Made by a program: the position numbers and the translations under genes
The notes under the pieces: generated by a model
What the model saw: only the letters and a program-made list of their open reading frames with translations
What the model was told of the DNA's origin: nothing
Database searches by the model: none
Shown: piece by piece, positions 33,670-42,867 of the stretch
Layout of the letters: each line of letters begins with the position of its first letter
Numbering within the stretch: position 1 is the stretch's first letter
Origin: Bin5 sp034422415
Lineage (GTDB): Bacteria > Chloroflexota > Anaerolineae > Caldilineales > Caldilineaceae
Reading direction: 5' to 3'
Length of the DNA stretch: 64,000 nt
Assembly: GCA_965202955.1 (NCBI GenBank)
Contig: OZ241871.1
Coordinates: 3,224,001 to 3,288,000, forward strand

Positions 33670-35205
33670 ATGAGCGTCGATTCCAAGGTAATCACCAATA
33701 CCTGGTGGAACGCCTTAAACACGGTCGGGGGTCTCCTCTTCGGCCTGATTACAAGCATTGTCCTTGCTCGCATGCTTGGCCCCAGCTTAATTGGCCAGTT
33801 TCATTACTGGATCTGGCTGTCAGGCCTGCTGATCCTGGTCTCCTCGCCTGGGCTGGCTCAGGCCATGACCAAGTTTGGCGCAGAACTGCTGGGAAGGCAG
33901 GACAGACAGACGGCCTCGGTGCTCTTTGCGTGGCTCCTTTTCGCCGAACTCGCGCTAGGGGGCCTGGTCGTCAGCGTAACGCTCCTATTCGCATGGGCGC
34001 CGTGGGAATCTGCCCCGCCATCCGATCCTGCCGCTCTTATATTGATCGCCATCACGGTTGTGCCCGGCGTCCTGGAGCGGCTCTTCCTCGCCGCGGCCAA
34101 AGGGACACAGGAATTCCGTACCCTCAGCCAGTCAAGCCTTATTGGCACCATCTTCTACGCCGTCTGTGCCATCGCTGTTGCTTCGCTGGGTTTCGGCATT
34201 CACGCGCTTCTCCTTGCAATCCTCGCCAGGCGAATCGTGACGCTCGTCCTGATCGGCCGGCAATTGCCATCCCATTACACAGTGCGGGGTGCGCCCGCGA
34301 TTTCGCTTCCGCCCGAACTGAGCCGCCGGATTCTCCTTTACTGCCGCGACGTAACCTTGATTCTTGTCATCGACACAATCCTTTATGAACGTTCAGAACT
34401 CTTCTTCCTCAGCTGGTTTGCCGCCGACGCCGAGATCGCCTTTTACAGCCAGTCTTTTGACCTGGCCATGAAGGCGATGTCGATTCCCGCGATGTTCTCC
34501 GGTGTACTTCTGCCGACATTCTCTTCTCTCGCAGGCCAAAGGAATGGCGGAGCGTTTTCCGAACGGTTCAATTCGCTGCACACGTCTTCGTATAGAGTCC
34601 TCGCCCTGATCGCTATGCCAATCGGCCTCGGAGCCGCCGCCATCACCCCGGCCTTCGCTCTGCTATATGGGCCGGACTTTCTGCCCATGGCGCCCGTCCT
34701 CTCGATTCTTCTCGTGGGCAACATCGTAGGCGCCTTGGCCTCGGTGAGCGCCACAGTCCTGCACAGCGCGGATGAACAGAGTTTTATCGTGCGCCTCGGG
34801 TTCGTTGCCGCGGTCCTAAATATAGGACTAGATCTGGCTCTGATCTCTAAATATGGTGCAGTCGGAGCCGCATTTGCCAATTCCATCAGTCAGCTTGTGT
34901 CCGGCGTCGCCGGTATCGCCTATTCCGTTCGGCGGCTCAACCTGACCTTTCCGCTGCGCTCAATTGCCCGCATCGCGCTGGCAGCCCTTGCCGCCGCCGC
35001 TGTAGCAGGGCTGATCAGCTCATGGTTTGGAGGATTGGTACTTGCCATCGCAGCCGGGATTCTTGTATACCCGCTTATGCTGCGGGCGTTTGCGGCTTTG
35101 GATGCAAGCGACCATGCACTTCTGAGTCAGATAAACTCCTACCCGCCCAACCAACTAGGAGCTGCCTACCAAAGCCTGGTTGACTTTCTTGCGCCTCAGT
35201 CGTGA
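33670..35205 (+). CDS. Wzx-like polysaccharide flippase (MATE/MVF superfamily)
   Basis: A 511-residue integral membrane protein with about 12-14 hydrophobic helices. The N-terminus NTWWNALNTVGGLLFGLITS and GPSLIGQFHYWIWLSGLLIL, and the later FYSQSFDLAMKAMSIPAMFSG, match O-antigen/oligosaccharide flippases (RfbX/Wzx). It would move undecaprenyl-linked repeat units across the membrane. It is the only transporter in the cluster and lies 33 nt after a GT4 gene. No Wzy-type polymerase or chain-length regulator is recognisable nearby, so polymerisation genes may be elsewhere or the product may be an oligosaccharide. Confidence 0.85.
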   Translation: MSVDSKVITNTWWNALNTVGGLLFGLITSIVLARMLGPSLIGQFHYWIWLSGLLILVSSPGLAQAMTKFGAELLGRQDRQTASVLFAWLLFAELALGGLVVSVTLLFAWAPWESAPPSDPAALILIAITVVPGVLERLFLAAAKGTQEFRTLSQSSLIGTIFYAVCAIAVASLGFGIHALLLAILARRIVTLVLIGRQLPSHYTVRGAPAISLPPELSRRILLYCRDVTLILVIDTILYERSELFFLSWFAADAEIAFYSQSFDLAMKAMSIPAMFSGVLLPTFSSLAGQRNGGAFSERFNSLHTSSYRVLALIAMPIGLGAAAITPAFALLYGPDFLPMAPVLSILLVGNIVGALASVSATVLHSADEQSFIVRLGFVAAVLNIGLDLALISKYGAVGAAFANSISQLVSGVAGIAYSVRRLNLTFPLRSIARIALAALAAAAVAGLISSWFGGLVLAIAAGILVYPLMLRAFAALDASDHALLSQINSYPPNQLGAAYQSLVDFLAPQS

Positions 35206-35280
35206 TATGGCTCTAAACGCAGTCTGCGCCCTTGCGCCGGCTCCCAGAAACCGATTCAAACTGGCAAATCGTATTTCACG

Positions 35281-36195
35281 ATGTCTAACAACCCCTTCTG
35301 GTCAGTAATCCTCCCCACCTATCAGCGCGAAAAGGTGCTGTGCGAAACGATCCAGCACCTGCTCGCTCTTTCCTATCCTAACTATGAGTTGCTCGTCATA
35401 GACCAGACTCCGAAGCACGAGATCGGGACCGAGAAGTTCTTGCGCGCCCGTGCAGAGAAGGACGCACGTAGATTTCGCTGGCACTCCATCCAGAAACCCA
35501 ACCTGCCATACGCCAGAAATGTAGGCGCGCAACTGGCGGTAGGTGAATTTGTACTCTACTGCGATGACGACATCATTCCGCCGGTGGACCTGATCGAGAT
35601 GCATCTTCAAAGTCTGGAACAACCCGGCATTGGCGCCGCGACCGGGGGCGTCTTTGAGGAGCGAAGAAAGTTGCCCGTGCGTCCGCGGCCTTGTGAGGTC
35701 CTTCCAAGTGGACGGGTGAACGACTACTGGGACCATGAAGTCCCTAAGGGCACGACCGACAGCCTCAGGGGCGGCAACATGTCCATGCCGCGCAGGATCG
35801 TTTTCGAGGCGGGGTTGTTCGATGAAGCTTACATCGGCAATGCCTATCGCGAAGAGACCGACTTTTCGCTGCGCGTCCTGCAAATGGGTTATCAGATTGC
35901 TTTTGATCCGGCCGCTGCCATTGTCCATTTGGGCCATCCGACAGGCGGTGGTCGTGCCAGCAAGACCACGGACGAGAGCAGATACCTGTTTGAGTTTCAC
36001 CACAACGTTGCCTACTTTTTTGCCAAGAACTTTAAGCAACGTTACCTGCCCTGTTTTCTGCAACGCGAATTGGCCTGGTTTGTCAAAGAAAGAAGCAGCT
36101 TTCAAGGGCGGCCGCAGCTGGTTTACTCTGCTCTCCAAGGCGTTTGGCGGGGATACCTTGCGGGCCTGCGCAAGCGAAAGAGCTTGTCATCGTGA
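35281..36195 (+). CDS. Glycosyltransferase family 2 (cluster gene 4)
   Basis: A 304-residue GT-A glycosyltransferase, the only GT2 in the cluster. SVILPTYQREKVLCETIQHL opens the nucleotide-binding fold. NLPYARNVGAQLAVGEFVLY is followed by CDDDIIP, the DxD-like metal motif. RGGNMSMPRRIVFEAGLFDE and an EETDF acidic site further on mark the acceptor side. There is no clear membrane helix. The stop codon overlaps the next gene's GTG by four bases, a sign of translational coupling. The sugar is unknown. Confidence 0.88.
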   Translation: MSNNPFWSVILPTYQREKVLCETIQHLLALSYPNYELLVIDQTPKHEIGTEKFLRARAEKDARRFRWHSIQKPNLPYARNVGAQLAVGEFVLYCDDDIIPPVDLIEMHLQSLEQPGIGAATGGVFEERRKLPVRPRPCEVLPSGRVNDYWDHEVPKGTTDSLRGGNMSMPRRIVFEAGLFDEAYIGNAYREETDFSLRVLQMGYQIAFDPAAAIVHLGHPTGGGRASKTTDESRYLFEFHHNVAYFFAKNFKQRYLPCFLQRELAWFVKERSSFQGRPQLVYSALQGVWRGYLAGLRKRKSLSS

Positions 36196-37280
36196 GAATT
36201 GCCGCGTTGTCCCCTCATCTGCCTTCCGAGGGCCGCATAAAATGCGGCGGAGTGGCTTACGTTGCCCACCGGCTAGCCAATGCCTTGTGCCGGCGCGGTC
36301 ATGCAGTAACCGTCTTTACCACCGACGATCGTCCGGCAGAAGCGCTCTATGAAGTCCGCACTGTCCTCTCCCATAGGCCCTCCGGCCCCTGGCGTGCCTG
36401 GCTGAAAAAGTGGCGCCTGGCTCGTCGATTCGCCGCGCAAGACTTCAGCACCTTCGACGTCATCCACGCCCACGGTGACGACGCCCTGATTTGGAAACCC
36501 GGACCCCCACTCGTTCGTACTTTCCATGGCGCTGCCCTGGCAGAAGCAATCCATGCCCCTACCTGGAAAACAAAGCTATGGTACTTGACATTCGTCCCAC
36601 GCGAACTCTGGGAGGCGGCAAAGGCTGACGTCGTAGTTTCGGATATCGCTACCACGCGGCGCCATGTGCCAGGTATTGACTGCGTGATACCCAATTCGGT
36701 AGATGGACGGCTGTTCTTTGCCTGCGAAGGCGCCAAGTCTGCCAACCCCTCCATACTCTTTGTTGGCACGATGGGTGGCCGCAAGCGCGGACGCAAGTTG
36801 ATGGAAATCTTTCAAACACAGATTCGTCCCGCACTGCCCGATGCCGAACTCTGGTTGGTCGCCGACCAGAGCGTGAACGCGCCCGGCGTCGTCTCCATTC
36901 ACAAGCCAAGTGATCGCGACCTTGCTGACCTCTACCGAAAGGCCTGGATCCATTGTCTGCCCAGTACATATGAAGGATTTGGTATCCCCTACATAGAGGC
37001 AATGTCCTGCGGCGCTCCCGTCGTTGCAACGCCAAACGACGGTGCCCGTGCGTTGCTTGAAGACGGGAAGTGGGGTCTCCTGCCCCCCATTGAAGAATTG
37101 GGATCGACCCTGCTTTCACTACTGCAAGATGAGCCTAGGCGGGAGCGCATGGCAGAATTGGGCCTGCAGCGCGCCGGCGAGTTCACGCAGGATAGGGTCG
37201 CAGAGGCTTATGAGTCGGTCTTCATGTCTCTGATTTCCGACTCTGACCTTTCGGCGACAGCTCGAGATTTGGAGGCGTAG
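36192..37280 (+). CDS. Glycosyltransferase family 4 (cluster gene 5)
   Basis: A 362-residue GT4 enzyme. It starts MRIAALSPHLPSEGRIKCGG and GVAYVAHRLANALCRRGHAV. The donor domain has ILFVGTMGGRKRGRKLMEIF and the EX7E motif STYEGFGIPYIEAMSCGAPVV. GTG 36192 is chosen because it overlaps the previous stop (GTGA) and gives the usual start; the frame is open 16 codons further upstream. Its stop codon shares a base with the next gene's GTG (TAGTG). Confidence 0.88.
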   Translation: MRIAALSPHLPSEGRIKCGGVAYVAHRLANALCRRGHAVTVFTTDDRPAEALYEVRTVLSHRPSGPWRAWLKKWRLARRFAAQDFSTFDVIHAHGDDALIWKPGPPLVRTFHGAALAEAIHAPTWKTKLWYLTFVPRELWEAAKADVVVSDIATTRRHVPGIDCVIPNSVDGRLFFACEGAKSANPSILFVGTMGGRKRGRKLMEIFQTQIRPALPDAELWLVADQSVNAPGVVSIHKPSDRDLADLYRKAWIHCLPSTYEGFGIPYIEAMSCGAPVVATPNDGARALLEDGKWGLLPPIEELGSTLLSLLQDEPRRERMAELGLQRAGEFTQDRVAEAYESVFMSLISDSDLSATARDLEA

Positions 37281-38428
37281 TGTCTCTGAGTGTTGAAAAC
37301 ACCCAAGGTCAAACGCATCGCATCGCTCTGCTGACGCTGGATTTCCCGCCGTCCATCGGCGGCGTGCAACAGTACCTCTTCGAGCTGAGCCGCCGCATCG
37401 GGGCACGCTGCGATCTGACTGTTGTGCACCCGCGCGCCGATTCTTCGCCCTTCCAGAAAGAACCCTTCCACGTCCTTTCCGTCCCCTCGGCGACGCCTTG
37501 GCGCTTTGCCCGCGCGTTGGCGACTTTGCGCCCGCACCTCACCATCGTGGGACATGCTCATCCCCGGCTGCTGCTGCCTTCGGCTTTACTTTGGAGGGGG
37601 CGCTTCATCGCGCTGGTGCACGGCAATGACTTTGAAGCCGCACAGTGGAGATGGCACAGCCGCGTCTTCAACCGGCTTCTGGCAGGTGCCCATCCCCTCG
37701 TGACAAACTCTGTCGCCAATGCACGGCGACTGAAGGAACTGGGCCTGCCCGCCCCTGAAATCGTCCTGCCAGCAGCCGACCCCGAGCGCTTCGCGCCGCC
37801 ACTCGCCACCCGCCCCGGCCCGCCTGTTCTCTTGTCTGTGGCCCGGCTCGTTTCGCGCAAAGGCATCGACACAGTTCTGCATGCATTGCCGCCTATTCTG
37901 GACCTGGCGCCTCGCCTGGAATACTGGATTGTCGGCAACGGCCCGGCGCGCCCGGAACTGGAGAAACTCGCGCGTGATCTCCAACTCGGCGATGCTGTGC
38001 GATTCCTGAGTCAGGAGGGAGTGCCCATCTCAGATTCCGAACTGCCAGATATCTACCGCCGCGCCTCCATCTTTGTATTGCCTGCGCGTGAAGAGTTCCA
38101 TTCCGCGGAGACCTCACCCAGCGTTGAGGGGTTCGGCATTGTCTATCTCGAAGCAAGCGCAAGTGGACTGCCCGTCGTTGCCGCGCGCAGCCGCGGCGCC
38201 TCAGAAGCTGTGCGCGACGGTGAAACAGGGCTCCTCGTCCCACCCGACGACCCCGCCGAACTGACGCAAGCTCTGGCGCGCCTGCTCAGCGATGCCGACC
38301 TATGCCAGCGCCTGGGACAGGCCGGACGTCGATGGGTTGAACACGAAGTGAACTGGGATCGGGTAGGCCAACAGTTCTTTTCAATCATGGAACGTACCCT
38401 ATGCAACCGAGTCCCATTCTCTTCGTAG
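37280..38428 (+). CDS. Glycosyltransferase family 4 (cluster gene 6)
   Basis: A 382-residue GT4 enzyme resembling PimB/phosphatidylinositol-type mannosyltransferases. LTLDFPPSIGGVQQYLFELS forms the acceptor loop. LLSVARLVSRKGIDTVLHAL is the donor loop and VEGFGIVYLEASASGLPVV the EX7E motif. GGAGG lies 5 nt before the GTG. Its last 28 bases overlap the start of the next gene in another frame. Substrate unknown. Confidence 0.88.
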   Translation: MSLSVENTQGQTHRIALLTLDFPPSIGGVQQYLFELSRRIGARCDLTVVHPRADSSPFQKEPFHVLSVPSATPWRFARALATLRPHLTIVGHAHPRLLLPSALLWRGRFIALVHGNDFEAAQWRWHSRVFNRLLAGAHPLVTNSVANARRLKELGLPAPEIVLPAADPERFAPPLATRPGPPVLLSVARLVSRKGIDTVLHALPPILDLAPRLEYWIVGNGPARPELEKLARDLQLGDAVRFLSQEGVPISDSELPDIYRRASIFVLPAREEFHSAETSPSVEGFGIVYLEASASGLPVVAARSRGASEAVRDGETGLLVPPDDPAELTQALARLLSDADLCQRLGQAGRRWVEHEVNWDRVGQQFFSIMERTLCNRVPFSS

Positions 38429-39561
38429 ACCACGCAGATGCCATTGGCGGGGCCGAGCGCAGCCTTCTTCTGCTCATGGCCTTCCTCAACCACGACCGCT
38501 GGCAGCCCCACCTGGTCGCGCCTCCCGGCCAGCTGGCCGACGAAGCCGACCGCGCCGGCATCCCCGTGCATACTCTTGATCTGCCGCGACTGCGCGGATC
38601 TTTCCGGTCCCCGTCGGACTGGTGGAAAGGGGCCACCAACATTTCCAGGATTGCCAGAAGAGTCGACGCTGCGCTTATCCACAGCAACACCGTGCGAGCT
38701 ACAGCCTACGCGTCGCTGGCCGGCCGGCTTGCCAGGCTGCCATTTGTCTGGCATATGCGCGACTTCTGGCTCCTGGAGGCCGAGCCTGCGAGCAAAAGGG
38801 CCGATCGAATCGGAAAACTGCTGTTATGCCGTTTAGCGGCCGCCGTGATTACCAATTCCAACGCGGTCGCCGAACACCTTCCGTCTTCCGCAAACACGCT
38901 CGTCCTTCACAATGGCATCGACCTTTCTCACTTCGAAGCGAGGAACTCTACCGCCAAAGGAGGAGAAACTTTGCGGCAGGAGGCCGGATTCCCCCCTGCG
39001 GCGCCAATCGTCGGCATGGTCGGCAGAATGCGCCCAACCAAAGGCCAGCACTCATTCCTGCACATGGCTGGCCAACTCGCCGAAGTCGCGCCTGCTTGCC
39101 GATTCCTGGTGGTCGGGGGCGATCCCTTCTGTGTAGGTGACGGCTACGAGGCGCGCTTGACGGCGCTCTGCTCACAGCTCGGTCTCGACGATCGCGTACA
39201 TTGGACCGGTCAGCAGGCGGATGTGCGGCCTGCCCTGGAGGCCATGGACATTTTTGTGCATCCCGGTGCACCGGAGCCTTTTGGCCTGGTCAATATCGAG
39301 GCGATGGCCATGGGCAAGCCGGTCGTCGCCTTTGGCCACGGCGCTCTGCCGGAAATCGTCACGCAAAATGAAACTGGCATCCTGGTTTCTCCTGGCGACG
39401 TTGGCGCGCTCTCTAAGTCCGTCTCAAGCCTCCTAGAAAATCCGGCGCTGTCCCAGCGAATGGGACAGGCAGGCAGGCGCCGCGTCGAAAAGATTTTTCG
39501 CATAGAACGTACGGTGGCTGAACTGGAATCCTTCTACGGACGTCTGCTGGCGGAACGTTGA
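38401..39561 (+). CDS. Glycosyltransferase family 4 (cluster gene 7)
   Basis: A 386-residue GT4 enzyme starting MQPSPILFVDHADAIGGAER. The donor domain shows IVGMVGRMRPTKGQHSFLHM and the EX7E motif APEPFGLVNIEAMAMGKPVV. The ATG lies 28 bases inside the previous gene, a real overlap because both N- and C-terminal sequences fit the family. It would act in assembly of the same glycan. Confidence 0.87.
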   Translation: MQPSPILFVDHADAIGGAERSLLLLMAFLNHDRWQPHLVAPPGQLADEADRAGIPVHTLDLPRLRGSFRSPSDWWKGATNISRIARRVDAALIHSNTVRATAYASLAGRLARLPFVWHMRDFWLLEAEPASKRADRIGKLLLCRLAAAVITNSNAVAEHLPSSANTLVLHNGIDLSHFEARNSTAKGGETLRQEAGFPPAAPIVGMVGRMRPTKGQHSFLHMAGQLAEVAPACRFLVVGGDPFCVGDGYEARLTALCSQLGLDDRVHWTGQQADVRPALEAMDIFVHPGAPEPFGLVNIEAMAMGKPVVAFGHGALPEIVTQNETGILVSPGDVGALSKSVSSLLENPALSQRMGQAGRRRVEKIFRIERTVAELESFYGRLLAER

Positions 39562-39611
39562 TACTGTAGGCAGAAAAACGTGCGCCGTTTACAGCTTGTC
39601 GCTTCAAAACC

Positions 39612-40745
39612 ATGAGAGTGCTCTTGCTCTACAAGGACTATCACCCGGTCCTCGGCGGCATCGAAAACAACATCCGCCTGCTCGCCCAAGGCCTGCGGGT
39701 CGAGGGCGTTGACGCAAGGGTACTCGTCACCAACACAGGGCCGAATACGGTCCATCAGACCATTGGGGGGGTGCCCGTAACCAAGACCGGGCGGCAAGGG
39801 CATATCCTTTCCACGCCCATCAGCTTTCCCTATTTTTCGGCACTACCGCGCGAGGCGGAGGAGGCAGATCTCGTCCACCTGCACGCACCCTATCCCCCGG
39901 CCGAGCTGGCTCAACTTCTGCTCGGGCGGAAGAAGCCATTCGTCATCACCTACCACAGCGACATCGTTCGCCAGAAACTGTCCGGCAAGCTTTACGCTCC
40001 GCTGCTGCACCTCGTACTCCAGCGCGCGACCCTGATCGCCGTCTCCAGTCCAGCCTACGTCGAATCGTCCCCCTTCCTTCGACGCATCCGCCACAAGTGC
40101 CGCCTGGTCCACTTTGGCATCGACTTGGGACGCTTCGCCAAGACCCGCCAGATTCAGGCGAGTGCCCAGCACCTGCGCAGCCGCCTTGGCGACCGCCCGC
40201 TGCTGCTCTTCATTGGCCGCCTGAGGCACTATAAGGGTATCGACGTACTGATCCGCGCCATGGGCGGAGTCGACGGTGCCCACCTTCTGATCGTCGGCGA
40301 CGGTCCCATGCGGCGGGACTTGCAGGAACTGACAGCCACGCAGCAACTGACCGACAGAATCACCTTTCTCGGTGAGTGTACTGAGCCGGAGACCCTAGCG
40401 GCCCGCTACGCTGCCCAGCTCTTCTTGCTGCCCTCCACCAACCGCGCCGAGGCCCTCGGCATTGTCCAGCTTGAAGCGATGGCCTGTGGCTTGCCCGTAA
40501 TATGTACCGAACTAGGAACAGGCACATCTTACGTCAACCGCCACGAAGAGACCGGCCTGGTCGTTCCACCCAACGACTTCCGGGCATTGTCCACAGCGAT
40601 CAACCAGCTGCTGGCAGATGCAGACCTGCGTAGGCAGATGGGGACAGCAGGACGCAAGCGGGTGCAGGACGAGTTTGCGCTGCCGATGATGATTCGAAAT
40701 ACCGTCTCTTTCTACACAGAGGCCCTTTCCGGTAGTTCTCGCTAA
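39612..40745 (+). CDS. Glycosyltransferase family 4 (cluster gene 8)
   Basis: A 377-residue GT4 enzyme. MRVLLLYKDYHPVLGGIENN is a standard acceptor-side start. LLFIGRLRHYKGIDVLIRAM is the donor loop and NRAEALGIVQLEAMACGLPVI the EX7E region. It lies 50 nt after the previous gene and 66 nt before the last GT4 gene. Similar proteins are mannosyltransferases of capsule or exopolysaccharide synthesis; specificity is not established. Confidence 0.87.
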   Translation: MRVLLLYKDYHPVLGGIENNIRLLAQGLRVEGVDARVLVTNTGPNTVHQTIGGVPVTKTGRQGHILSTPISFPYFSALPREAEEADLVHLHAPYPPAELAQLLLGRKKPFVITYHSDIVRQKLSGKLYAPLLHLVLQRATLIAVSSPAYVESSPFLRRIRHKCRLVHFGIDLGRFAKTRQIQASAQHLRSRLGDRPLLLFIGRLRHYKGIDVLIRAMGGVDGAHLLIVGDGPMRRDLQELTATQQLTDRITFLGECTEPETLAARYAAQLFLLPSTNRAEALGIVQLEAMACGLPVICTELGTGTSYVNRHEETGLVVPPNDFRALSTAINQLLADADLRRQMGTAGRKRVQDEFALPMMIRNTVSFYTEALSGSSR

Positions 40746-40811
40746 TGGTGCAGAGAGTCTCCGATCGTAGCTGACGACCGCATACGATTAACCAACCAGG
40801 AACTGCTCTCG

Positions 40812-41960
40812 GTGAACCAGTTGAGTCACTACATTCTTGACGTTCGAACGGCCACCACTCACTTCCCCGGCATCGGGCGCTATGTGACCAACCTGGCATT
40901 GTCAATGAAAGGATTGCTCGCTGCCGGTGAGCAGCTGACTCTCCTCGGCGACTTGGCCAACACCGAATCTCACGACAGTTCCCTGTCCACCGCCGAGTTT
41001 CGCTCCATCCCTGTCTCCGTGTCGCCGTTTAGCGCCAGCCAGCAGTGGCGCATTCCCAACCTCTTGAGACGCCTGCCACTGTCAGGGCCGGCACTTTACC
41101 ACAGCCCCTACTACCTCTATCCTTACCGTAACCAATTGCCCACCATCCTGACCTTCTTCGACGTCACGCCGCTCCTGTATCCCCAGACAGTGTCGCTGAA
41201 GGCCAGGGTTTTCTTCCGGGTCGTTGCGTCAGTCGCTCTGCGCGCCGCCAGTCACATCCTCACCGTTTCCGAGGTTACGCGCGGTGATCTCATCAGGTAT
41301 TTTTCCGTTCCCCCTGGGAAAATCAGGGTAACGCCTCTTGCCGCCGACTCGAGCTTTCAGCCCCAGCCTGCCGCTGAGATCGACCGCGTTCGCGCTAAGT
41401 ACAATCTGCCCGCCCGGTTTGTCCTGTACCTCGGCGTAAACAAGCCGCACAAAAACCTTCCAGCCCTGATCGACGCCTTTTCCCAGCTGGCCACCCGGCA
41501 TACGCCGCCGCTCATCATCGGCGGCGCCTGGGATCGGCGATACCCGCAATCCAGACACAGGGCGGCGCAACTCCGACTCGGAGAGTCGGTGCGGTTCATC
41601 GGCGCGGTCGACGAAGCCGATCTGCCCTCGCTCTACAGCGCGGCTACTGTTTTTGTTTTCCCAAGCCTGTATGAAGGTTTCGGCCTGCCAGTGTTGGAAG
41701 CGATGTCGTGCGGGACGCCGGTGGCCTGCGCCAACACGTCCAGCCTGCCGGAGATTGTCGGCCAGGCTGCCCGGCTTTTCGATCCTTGGTCAGTGGCTGA
41801 TATCAGGGAAACAGTGGCCGCATTGCTTGCGGATGACACGCTGCGCGCCGACCTCAGCGCACGAGGGCTGGGGCGGGCGAACCAGTTTTGCTGGCAGAGA
41901 ACGGCCGCCTCGACTTTGAACTCTTACAGGGAGTTGCTAGGAGGGAGAAGCTATAGGTGA
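40812..41960 (+). CDS. Glycosyltransferase family 4 (cluster gene 9)
   Basis: A 382-residue GT4 enzyme, last of the cluster. The acceptor side carries HFPGIGRYVTNLALSMKGLL and the donor side FVLYLGVNKPHKNLPALIDA. The EX7E motif is SLYEGFGLPVLEAMSCGTPVA. The end, RANQFCWQRTAASTLNSYREL, mirrors the first GT4 gene (RASRFCWKRTARETVDVYR), so these two paralogues bracket the cluster. The GTG start has CAGGAA about 9 nt upstream. It converges with coaX, only 18 bases apart, with no hairpin visible between them. Confidence 0.88.
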   Translation: MNQLSHYILDVRTATTHFPGIGRYVTNLALSMKGLLAAGEQLTLLGDLANTESHDSSLSTAEFRSIPVSVSPFSASQQWRIPNLLRRLPLSGPALYHSPYYLYPYRNQLPTILTFFDVTPLLYPQTVSLKARVFFRVVASVALRAASHILTVSEVTRGDLIRYFSVPPGKIRVTPLAADSSFQPQPAAEIDRVRAKYNLPARFVLYLGVNKPHKNLPALIDAFSQLATRHTPPLIIGGAWDRRYPQSRHRAAQLRLGESVRFIGAVDEADLPSLYSAATVFVFPSLYEGFGLPVLEAMSCGTPVACANTSSLPEIVGQAARLFDPWSVADIRETVAALLADDTLRADLSARGLGRANQFCWQRTAASTLNSYRELLGGRSYR

Positions 41961-41978
41961 GAGGGCCCGATTTCAACT

Positions 41979-42797
41979 CTACTCATCATCTTTCCCGGTG
42001 TTTTGTTGATACAAAGCCCGAATGCCCGCGAGGGTCAGCCAGGGGTCGTAGGTGTCAATGGAGTCGGTCAGCGGTGTGATGATGTGGCCGCCGCCGCCTG
42101 TGGCTATGACATTGAAGGGCGCGTTGATTTCGTTGCCGATACGCGCAAGTAGCCCCTCTACAAGTCCGGTATAGCCTAAGACGATTCCAGACCTCAGCGC
42201 CTCTTCGGTGTCTTCGCCGATAGCCGACACTGGCGGCCTCAGATCCACCCTTGGAATAGAGGGCGCCCGCTCCTGCAGCGAGCCTGCCATCGTTCCCAGT
42301 CCCGGTGCGATCGCACCTCCGCGGAATCGACCTTGCGCGTCGACAACATTGAATGTCGTCGCCGTACCGAAGTCCACTGCCACGGCCGCGACCCGGCTGC
42401 GCCTTCGCAGTGCCACGGCATTAGCCAGCCGGTCCATGCCCACGCTCTCGGGATGGGCCACCGATAGCGGCATCCCCAGGTCCATCCCGTGATGTAGAAT
42501 GAACGGCTCCCGGCCCAACATCTCGGCAAGGAGATTTCGCCACAGATTCGTCAATGGTTCGACGACGCTGCAAAGAGCCGCGTCTTGGAAACTGAACTTA
42601 CTTGGCTCCCTCTCTTCCCAAAGTTGCTCTAAGTGGCGGCGATACGACTCCAGCCGCCGATTCCGATCAGTCGAAAGGCGCCAATTGGCCACCGGTGCAT
42701 CGTTACCACGCGGCCCGTAGTCAACTGCAGCGGGTGCACGTCCAGGATAGGCGCCCAGCTTAATGCTGCTGTTGCCAATGTCAACTGTCAGGAGCAT
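41979..42797 (-). CDS. coaX: Type III pantothenate kinase
   Basis: A 272-residue CoaX, the first enzyme of CoA synthesis from pantothenate. It belongs to the ASKHA fold. MLLTVDIGNSSIKLGAYPG is the phosphate-1 motif, GMDRLANAVALRRR the central motif, and VDFGTATTFNVVDAQGRFRGG with IAPGLGTM the phosphate-2 and substrate region. GTGGGGHIITP completes the adenosine site. Type III enzymes are not inhibited by CoA. It follows the VanW gene on the same strand after 70 nt. Confidence 0.94.
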   Translation of the reverse strand: MLLTVDIGNSSIKLGAYPGRAPAAVDYGPRGNDAPVANWRLSTDRNRRLESYRRHLEQLWEEREPSKFSFQDAALCSVVEPLTNLWRNLLAEMLGREPFILHHGMDLGMPLSVAHPESVGMDRLANAVALRRRSRVAAVAVDFGTATTFNVVDAQGRFRGGAIAPGLGTMAGSLQERAPSIPRVDLRPPVSAIGEDTEEALRSGIVLGYTGLVEGLLARIGNEINAPFNVIATGGGGHIITPLTDSIDTYDPWLTLAGIRALYQQNTGKDDE

Positions 42798-42867
42798 CTG
42801 CCAGCGGGAAGATTGCTGTGAATGGGCCCGGAATGGTGTGACGTCTGCGGAACGATGCCGGCCAATC

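Noticed and set aside
31220..41960. Possible phage or genomic-island origin of the glycosyltransferase cluster
   Set aside because: No integrase, tRNA end, direct repeats or transposase are visible at the borders, and base composition looks like the rest of the window.
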